This document shows, piece by piece, positions 31,760 through 35,553 of a stretch of DNA of 35,553 nt. Numbering within the stretch: position 1 is the first letter of the stretch; the number at the start of each line of letters is the position of its first letter. Source of the DNA: Secundilactobacillus yichangensis. GTDB taxonomy: Bacteria > Bacillota > Bacilli > Lactobacillales > Lactobacillaceae. The position numbers and the translations under genes were made by a program. Where the stretch lies: NCBI RefSeq assembly GCF_016861565.1, contig NZ_BOLK01000019.1, positions 1-35,553 on the forward strand. The letters are read 5' to 3'. The notes under the pieces were generated by a model. That model saw only the letters and a list, made by a program, of their open reading frames with translations. It was not told where the DNA came from and made no database searches.

Positions 31760-32302
31760 TTAATCATTCATATTTCCATAAATATCCTTAGCAGAATAAC
31801 GATAATCGGCATTTTTATCTGAGCGATTTTTCAGCTCTTTCTCAATTCCGGCATCGCTATTTGTATAGACTTTTATATTTCCACTCTGATCTTTCTTTAT
31901 AGCAGCTGCAACATCTATATACTGATCATCATAATCATCTTTATCTCGCTGCCATAGACGTAAAGCATATATGTAGTTATGGTCTGGACCCTTAAAAACA
32001 TACCTTCCAGTTTTATAATCTTGTAATATTTGAACTCGGCTATAGTCATAAATATTACCTACACTGTGTGAATAAACTTCACTACCCATTACTTCTTTCA
32101 TGGAATCAGCGAACTGTGAATCGTCCTCATCAGCGTACTTTTTCACCCAAGACACAACTTCCCACGCATCCGTTTTCCCTCTTGGAACTAAGACTCTATT
32201 TTGAACTGCCGTCTTTACCGAAAACAAACTAATAATTAGTAAAGTAACTATAATTCCGGAAATAGTCCAAGCCTTTCTCTTCTCTAAAATCACCTTTAAC
32301 AT
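31760..32302 (-). CDS. Uncharacterised membrane-anchored protein, 180 residues
   Basis: I do not recognise a family. A short basic start (MLKVILEKRKAW) precedes one membrane helix (TISGIIVTLLIISLFSV), and the rest (about residue 35 on) would face outside. That part is rich in Asp, Lys and Tyr: VVSWVKKYADEDDSQFADSM, YDYSRVQILQDYKTGRYVF, LRLWQRDKDDYDDQYID. The anchored layout could also be an uncleaved signal. The ATG at 32302 follows TTGGGAG; the in-frame TTG at 32320 is part of that ribosome site. No terminator is obvious in the first 100 bp downstream. Confidence 0.65.
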   Translation of the reverse strand: MLKVILEKRKAWTISGIIVTLLIISLFSVKTAVQNRVLVPRGKTDAWEVVSWVKKYADEDDSQFADSMKEVMGSEVYSHSVGNIYDYSRVQILQDYKTGRYVFKGPDHNYIYALRLWQRDKDDYDDQYIDVAAAIKKDQSGNIKVYTNSDAGIEKELKNRSDKNADYRYSAKDIYGNMND

Positions 32303-32510
32303 TAAAAATACTCCCAACAAAATTATTTAAGCTTAATTATGGATTATCCCGGAAAGCTCTCGCATAAGCAACATAATTTTGATATTTAAATTTACTTTAT
32401 ATTGATTTTCCTAATATATTTATCGAAGCACAATTTTTTAATCATCAAGGGTATATCCTATTAAATCACCACTTTCAAAAAGAACAATTGGAGATTTCTT
32501 CCCGTAAATC

Positions 32511-32552
32511 AAAAAAAGCGACCAAGAGCATTAAATAATGCAGTCAGTCGCC
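32511..32552 (-). terminator. Terminator of the MqsA-like gene
   Basis: On the minus strand GGCGAC pairs with GTCGC (outer) and GCATT with AATGC (inner), followed by T7. About 65 bp after the stop of the MqsA-like gene. Confidence 0.82.
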
Positions 32553-32616
32553 GAACTTGTACTTCGAACAGTAACTCCGTTATTAAACTTAATATTGTCA
32601 ATCTCCGTTAGTAATG

Positions 32617-33051
32617 TCACCTTTTCCTAATACCAGTATTTTTCTCAAGGGCTGCCTTACCTCGCTCATTCATCGACTCGTTGGATGATTCGTATAGATG
32701 TTGTGCCATATCTGGATCACTTTCTAGAGCCAGCAGCATTTTATTATCAGTGTCTGTTGGAAGCGAACCTGTTTCATAGCTCGCCACAGTGGTGACACTC
32801 CATCCAAGCAAGGTAGCAAAATCCCTTTGATCCAGACCAAATGAATGACGGATGTTTTTTATACGTATAGGAGTAATAATGCCATTAAATTTTCTATACT
32901 GATCTAGCGCAATCAAAATAGCATTATTATCCAGCTTTTCATCAAATACTTGCTCACCATCATCAACATTAAAACGGGCGTTAGTGACAACGTCTATTTG
33001 TTGTCCGCGAATAGTATAAACTTCATCTATAGATCTTACTTCTGTTTTCAT
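32617..33051 (-). CDS. MqsA-type antitoxin-like HTH protein without zinc ligands
   Basis: A 144-residue protein. The HTH domain (about 62-108) and its approach follow the MqsA / YgiT antitoxin pattern: DEKLDNNAILIALDQYRKFN, ITPIRIKNIRHSFGLDQRDF, then ATLLGWSVTTVASYETGSLP. In MqsA relatives the segment before this carries a CxxCG zinc knuckle; here it reads NARFNVDDGEQVFDEKLD with no cysteine anywhere in the protein. So the DNA-binding half is kept and the zinc half has changed. No MqsR-like toxin or Panacea (DUF4065) domain is next to it. ATG at 33051 follows AGGAGGCGG. It may be a stand-alone regulator that came from a toxin-antitoxin pair. Confidence 0.75.
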   Translation of the reverse strand: MKTEVRSIDEVYTIRGQQIDVVTNARFNVDDGEQVFDEKLDNNAILIALDQYRKFNGIITPIRIKNIRHSFGLDQRDFATLLGWSVTTVASYETGSLPTDTDNKMLLALESDPDMAQHLYESSNESMNERGKAALEKNTGIRKR

Positions 33052-33163
33052 CACTACCGCCTCCTGTAGTTGTCACTTCATTGGCTGATTCCATGGGTTT
33101 CAAAATCAACAACAATCCTGCATTAATTCCAAGTTGTGAAACACAATTTATCGGTCTCTAAGC

Positions 33164-33454
33164 TTATCCCCCATCATCTTTAGCATTTTCTATCTCTGCA
33201 ACTTTTGCATCATAATTAGCCTGTAAATTTAACCAGGTTTGTATTGAAATTCCAGTTAATTTAGCAAGTCTCTTAGCTGTTTCTGCACTAACGTTAGCTT
33301 CGCCCTTTATAATCTTGCGAATGGTCATTGTAGATACTCCAAGTCTCTCGACAAACTCCGCTTGTGAAATATCCAATGCCTCAATTATTTCTTCAACGTA
33401 AGAGCCAGGATGAAAAGCAATTAGATCTTTATATTCAATTTCAGTAATTTGCAT
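33164..33454 (-). CDS. HigA/VapI-type antitoxin, apparently orphan
   Basis: A 96-residue XRE-type HTH protein with the HigA pattern: AFHPGSYVEEIIEALDISQA, EFVERLGVSTMTIRKIIKGE, then VSAETAKRLAKLTGISIQTW and LNLQANYD. HigA proteins neutralise a HigB mRNA-cutting toxin encoded just before them. Here the upstream 160 bp toward 33620 has no open frame for HigB, and the next gene downstream is the MqsA-like protein. It is thus an orphan, or its partner is one of the neighbours. ATG follows GGAGATGGCGGACGCG, a plausible but not ideal ribosome site. Confidence 0.82.
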   Translation of the reverse strand: MQITEIEYKDLIAFHPGSYVEEIIEALDISQAEFVERLGVSTMTIRKIIKGEANVSAETAKRLAKLTGISIQTWLNLQANYDAKVAEIENAKDDGG

Positions 33455-33541
33455 ACGCGTCCGCCATCTCCGATAAGAAAGTACCTAAATTCATCATATC
33501 GATAAATTCACGGCAAGACAACTAGTAAATAATAGCTTGAT

Positions 33542-33605
33542 TTTACATTCAGAATGATTGAAATATAGTATTAATTAAGTCATAATAAAGGCAAGATAAA
33601 GGCAA
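33542..33605 (+). promoter_or_regulatory. Promoter and tandem repeat ahead of the toxin-antitoxin pair
   Basis: TTTACA (33542-33547), 16 bp, TATAGT (33564-33569), start near 33576. Right after it the 10-mer ATAAAGGCAA occurs at 33585-33594 and 33596-33605, a period of 11 bp, that is, one helical turn. This could be the binding site for the antitoxin acting as autorepressor. The second copy also forms part of the ribosome-site region. Confidence 0.55.
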
Positions 33606-33619
33606 AGGAGTGACATTAT

Positions 33620-33904
33620 ATGGAAACCTACACGCCAACAAATTTTCGCAAGTATCAACATACTATTTTTGAAAATTTAGACAAGACAAAGAAGCCAATC
33701 GAGATTACAACTTCCAGGACTAAAGAGAATGGTGCAAATAAAGGATATGTTTTAATGACAAAAGATGTATACCAACAGTTGACCGCACTGCAATCTGAAC
33801 AAGTACGACAAGCAGAAGCAGATATACGTCATTATGCTTTGAGCCATGATCCAAAGACTCCAGAAAACGAATCTGAAATGGAAGAGTGGTTAAATGCAGA
33901 CTAA
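33620..33904 (+). CDS. Phd/YefM-like antitoxin
   Basis: A 94-residue protein. The first 55 residues follow the Phd/YefM fold: YTPTNFRKYQHTIFENLDKT, then PIEITTSRTKENGANKGYVL and MTKDVYQQLTALQ. The C-terminal part is acidic (ALSHDPKTPENESEMEEWLN) and is probably the toxin-binding tail. ATG at 33620 follows AAGGAG. The stop overlaps the start of the next gene by 11 bases, the usual sign of a coupled pair. The call rests on this pattern and on the toxin next to it. Confidence 0.75.
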   Translation: METYTPTNFRKYQHTIFENLDKTKKPIEITTSRTKENGANKGYVLMTKDVYQQLTALQSEQVRQAEADIRHYALSHDPKTPENESEMEEWLNAD

Positions 33905-34217
33905 TGATGTGGTTTCTCAATATGTGTATTTCACACAGCAAAGCGGTGGGAAGACTAGACCCCTACTGGTTGTAGCAACGAATTCGGATAAGTACCTTGT
34001 ATACAAGATAACTTCTAAATATGAAAACAAACCAGAAGCAATCAAAGACCGCTATTTCCCGATTGAAGACTGGGAAGCTGCTGGACTTAATAAACCATCC
34101 TATGTCGATACTTATAGCGGGACGATGTGGTTGCCAACTGCTAGGATGCACAAGAAAATTGGTCATTTAACAGATAAAGACATATTACGCTTTCAACGAT
34201 TCCTTAATCAAATCTGA
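33894..34217 (+). CDS. MazF/PemK-like toxin
   Basis: A 107-residue protein of the MazF/PemK ribonuclease family as judged by GGKTRPLLVVATNSDKYLVY with Arg22-Pro23, KITSK (39-43; Thr/Ser site), and the later SYVDTYSGTMWLPTARMHK. MazF-type toxins cut mRNA and stop growth; the antitoxin just before it would hold it in check. The usual partner of MazF is MazE (AbrB fold), while here a Phd/YefM-like protein comes before, a less common pair. The ATG at 33894 lies inside the antitoxin gene. A terminator follows. Whether it is active cannot be told. Confidence 0.8.
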   Translation: MQTNDVVSQYVYFTQQSGGKTRPLLVVATNSDKYLVYKITSKYENKPEAIKDRYFPIEDWEAAGLNKPSYVDTYSGTMWLPTARMHKKIGHLTDKDILRFQRFLNQI

Positions 34218-34231
34218 CGGCATTATATGTG

Positions 34232-34268
34232 GCACTAACATTCTTTTTGGATGTTGGTGCTATTTTTT
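34232..34268 (+). terminator. Terminator of the toxin-antitoxin unit
   Basis: GCACTAACAT (34232-34241) pairs with ATGTTGGTGC (34251-34260) with one wobble, followed by TATTTTTT. Confidence 0.88.
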
Positions 34269-34297
34269 GTACTCACGTTTATTATCAACATCAAAAT

Positions 34298-34322
34298 AAA
34301 AAAACCATCCCCAACGGATGAC
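34298..34322 (-). terminator. Terminator of the GNAT pair
   Basis: On the minus strand CATCC pairs with GGATG across a five-base loop and a T7 run follows. The stem is short but the T-run is long. Confidence 0.7.
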
Positions 34323-34350
34323 TTATTCTAAGTACAACTAAGAATTAAAG

Positions 34351-34923
34351 TTATGATTCATACAGTAGTCGCTTAATTTCCGATATTGTCAGGGCTAAGT
34401 CCTGCTTTCCCTTGTGGTTTTTTGAAGCATGGGGTTCAAACTGAAACTGTCCCTGATAAAAATCACTTGCTGACTGTAAAGCCTGTACTGTAACCAACGA
34501 ATCACCAGTAAACGGAATAACATTTTTATATAAGCTATTTAAAACATATTTCATCAAAGTTTTACCATATCCACTGCCTTGATATCGTCGATCAATTGCA
34601 AAATACACAATATCAATCGTTGAATAATCAGACACGCTACCAGACAATATCTGTTTTGCTTTACGATAAGCTCGCTTAATAGTCGTCAGACTAGCTGCAG
34701 TTGTAAAGAACCCTACCACCCGATCATGTTCTATATAGAGAAACGTTCGTGACAAGTTTCCCTCATCATATTTTAGCGCTTCTTCTTTTAGAAAGTTGTT
34801 AATATCCTGATATTCAGCTAACTCATGTTCATCACTGCAACTATTAGGAATACAATTAAAATTATCCAACCCCACGGCTTCTACTAACTGTCGCGAGATT
34901 GAATAAATACCAGTTTCATACAT
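34351..34923 (-). CDS. TacT-like GNAT acetyltransferase, likely toxin
   Basis: A 190-residue protein. Residues 42-77 read NFLKEEALKYDEGNLSRT-FLYIEHDRVVGFFTTAAS, which follows the layout of GNAT toxins (W/F-L-x4-A-L... S-R-T... V-V-G-[YF]-[YF]-T-L). The acetyl-CoA loop is DRRYQGSGYGKTLM (111-124) and SASDFYQGQFQF (151-162) has the late Tyr. Such toxins (TacT, AtaT) acetylate charged tRNA and stop translation (family knowledge). A tail of about 28 residues is basic. The gene begins one base after a 55-residue basic protein gene, the spacing of an antitoxin-toxin pair. It may also be a plain acetyltransferase; the toxin reading rests on pattern and context. Confidence 0.72.
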   Translation of the reverse strand: MYETGIYSISRQLVEAVGLDNFNCIPNSCSDEHELAEYQDINNFLKEEALKYDEGNLSRTFLYIEHDRVVGFFTTAASLTTIKRAYRKAKQILSGSVSDYSTIDIVYFAIDRRYQGSGYGKTLMKYVLNSLYKNVIPFTGDSLVTVQALQSASDFYQGQFQFEPHASKNHKGKQDLALTISEIKRLLYES

Positions 34924-34924
34924 A

Positions 34925-35092
34925 CTATCCCCAGAACCTCAATTCTGGAATTTTCTTAATTTCTTGATGTGCTTTGTCTAGTTTTGCTTTTCGTGCATTT
35001 GTTAATTTACCGTTAACACGTCTATTTAAATTCAACATTTCTTGTGGCGACAGCGAGAACGTTTTTTTATTTAAGTGATTAATAGTTGCCAT
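34925..35092 (-). CDS. 55-residue basic protein, candidate antitoxin for the GNAT
   Basis: A short gene with start ATG at 35092 after AAAGGTGGGGG and stop TAG at 34927-34925, one base before the GNAT start. The protein begins MATINHLNKKTFSLSPQEML, goes on NLNRRVNGKLTNARKAKLDK and ends AHQEIKKIPELRFWG; it is very basic and mostly helical by eye. The usual GNAT-toxin antitoxin is a ribbon-helix-helix DUF1778 protein of about 90 residues; this is shorter and does not show that pattern, although the part SLSPQEMLNL resembles the first helix entry of such proteins. I do not recognise it. The tight coupling is the main reason to call it real. Confidence 0.7.
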   Translation of the reverse strand: MATINHLNKKTFSLSPQEMLNLNRRVNGKLTNARKAKLDKAHQEIKKIPELRFWG

Positions 35093-35175
35093 ACTAGCCC
35101 CCACCTTTCCATCAATAGATTATCATAATTTGAACACATATACCAACTCAAAGCCAGCTCCAACAACATACCAGA

Positions 35176-35206
35176 AAGTGCCCCAGCAATCCCCGCTGAG
35201 GCACTT
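35176..35206 (-). terminator. Terminator of the AP2 gene
   Basis: On the minus strand AAGTGCC-CAGC (35206-35195) pairs with GCTG-GGCACTT (35187-35176). The tail is short in T. It lies about 30 bp after the AP2-domain stop. Confidence 0.75.
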
Positions 35207-35236
35207 AACGTTTAATATTCAATTCAAAGATCCGCG

Positions 35237-35553
35237 TTAACTCTGCTTTTCCTTCACCGCATGCTTAAAGTACTTCTCCTCGGCCTCTTTCCGCAACCTC
35301 ACCGCTTCGGCAAAGTCTGGCGTCACGTGGTTCAGCACGTACTTGCCGTGGAACATCAGCCGGGCGACAAACCGCTGGGAGGTGGTATCAAATGACACGC
35401 CGATAACCCCCGTCCGGTTGCGCTTGCCCTTATACAGGCTGGAATAGCTGATGCCGTCCTCGTTGTGCAGCGGGTTGCCCTGACTGGCGACAAATGCCTT
35501 GTTGCACCGGGCCGCCTTACTGGAGACTTCCCGCCGCAAGCAGCCGCAGGACT
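35237..35553 (-). CDS. AP2-domain DNA-binding protein, C-terminal part (cut by window edge)
   Basis: The frame is open to the right edge, so the gene starts outside. The last codons before the edge read SCGCLRRE, the end of a zinc-ribbon-like segment that usually precedes the AP2 domain in phage and mobile-element proteins, so the TTG at 35539 is not the true start. The AP2 part is NRTGVIGVSFDTTSQRFVAR and LMFHGKYVLNHVTPDFAEAV, then RLRKEAEEKYF. AP2 domains bind DNA and in bacteria are common next to HNH homing nucleases and prophage genes. No nuclease part is in the visible piece. A terminator follows the stop. Confidence 0.8.
   Translation of the reverse strand, partial: SCGCLRREVSSKAARCNKAFVASQGNPLHNEDGISYSSLYKGKRNRTGVIGVSFDTTSQRFVARLMFHGKYVLNHVTPDFAEAVRLRKEAEEKYFKHAVKEKQS

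Noticed and set aside
32438-32506. Possible C-terminal remnant reading YGKKSPIVLFESGDLIGYT before TAA on the minus strand
   Set aside because: Only about 22 codons, after a terminator, without a recognisable family. Too little to call a pseudogene.
33585-33605. Start of a CRISPR-like repeat array
   Set aside because: Only two 10-base copies with one base between, next to a promoter. No array is present anywhere in the window.

Overview
The window looks like chromosomal DNA of a lactic acid bacterium of the Lactobacillaceae, most likely a heterofermentative lineage, but I cannot name the species from sequence alone. The reasons are low-to-medium GC, strong AGGAGG-type ribosome sites with frequent TTG/GTG starts, a monomeric B12-dependent class II ribonucleotide reductase, a PepI-type proline iminopeptidase, a POT peptide transporter, a methionine T-box ahead of metNIQ with an M20 peptidase inside the operon, and families of small secreted basic proteins. 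Genes are mostly in short units separated by clear hairpin terminators.

Layout. 1-0.9 kb: the start of a TnpB-type transposon gene running off the left edge, then a wrecked alpha/beta hydrolase gene. 0.9-3.3 kb: a TetR regulator with two perfect operators, a PaiA-like acetyltransferase with its own promoter and operator, and PepI. 3.3-4.08 kb: a gene-free stretch holding a probable structured non-coding RNA of about 330 nt on the minus strand, a terminator and a 113-bp inverted repeat. 4.08-10 kb: minus-strand metabolic genes (aldo/keto reductase, sugar O-acetyltransferase, PLP aminotransferase, amino-acid permease, NmrA-like reductase coupled to an autoregulated MarR). 10.1-14.4 kb: the metNI-M20-metQ methionine operon under a Met-specific T-box. 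14.4-16.8 kb: a small peptidase remnant and nrdJ, whose promoter is overlaid by two NrdR boxes.

17-26.2 kb: a secreted protein, a glycerol dehydrogenase pseudogene with at least three lesions, a POT transporter, a DUF1697 protein, an amidohydrolase, and a four-gene envelope operon (two membrane proteins with cytosolic zinc ribbons, a two-PDZ membrane protein and a penicillin-binding-like lipoprotein). 26.4-32.3 kb: two paralogous secreted proteins, an acetyltransferase, a small RNA next to a 45-residue membrane peptide gene, a BD-FAE-like esterase, two unknown proteins and a surface protein with an Ser/Thr-rich linker.

32.4-35.1 kb is a small island of toxin-antitoxin-like genes: an MqsA-like HTH protein that has lost its zinc ligands, a HigA-like orphan antitoxin, a Phd/YefM-like plus MazF/PemK-like pair, and a TacT-like GNAT preceded at 1 bp by a 55-residue basic protein. 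The window ends in an AP2-domain gene cut by the right edge.

The best candidates for something undescribed are the structured RNA at 3352-3680, the RNA plus 45-residue peptide pair at 28.4-28.75 kb, the GNAT plus 55-residue pair at 34.35-35.09 kb, and the zinc-ribbon/PDZ/serine-hydrolase operon at 21.9-26.2 kb.
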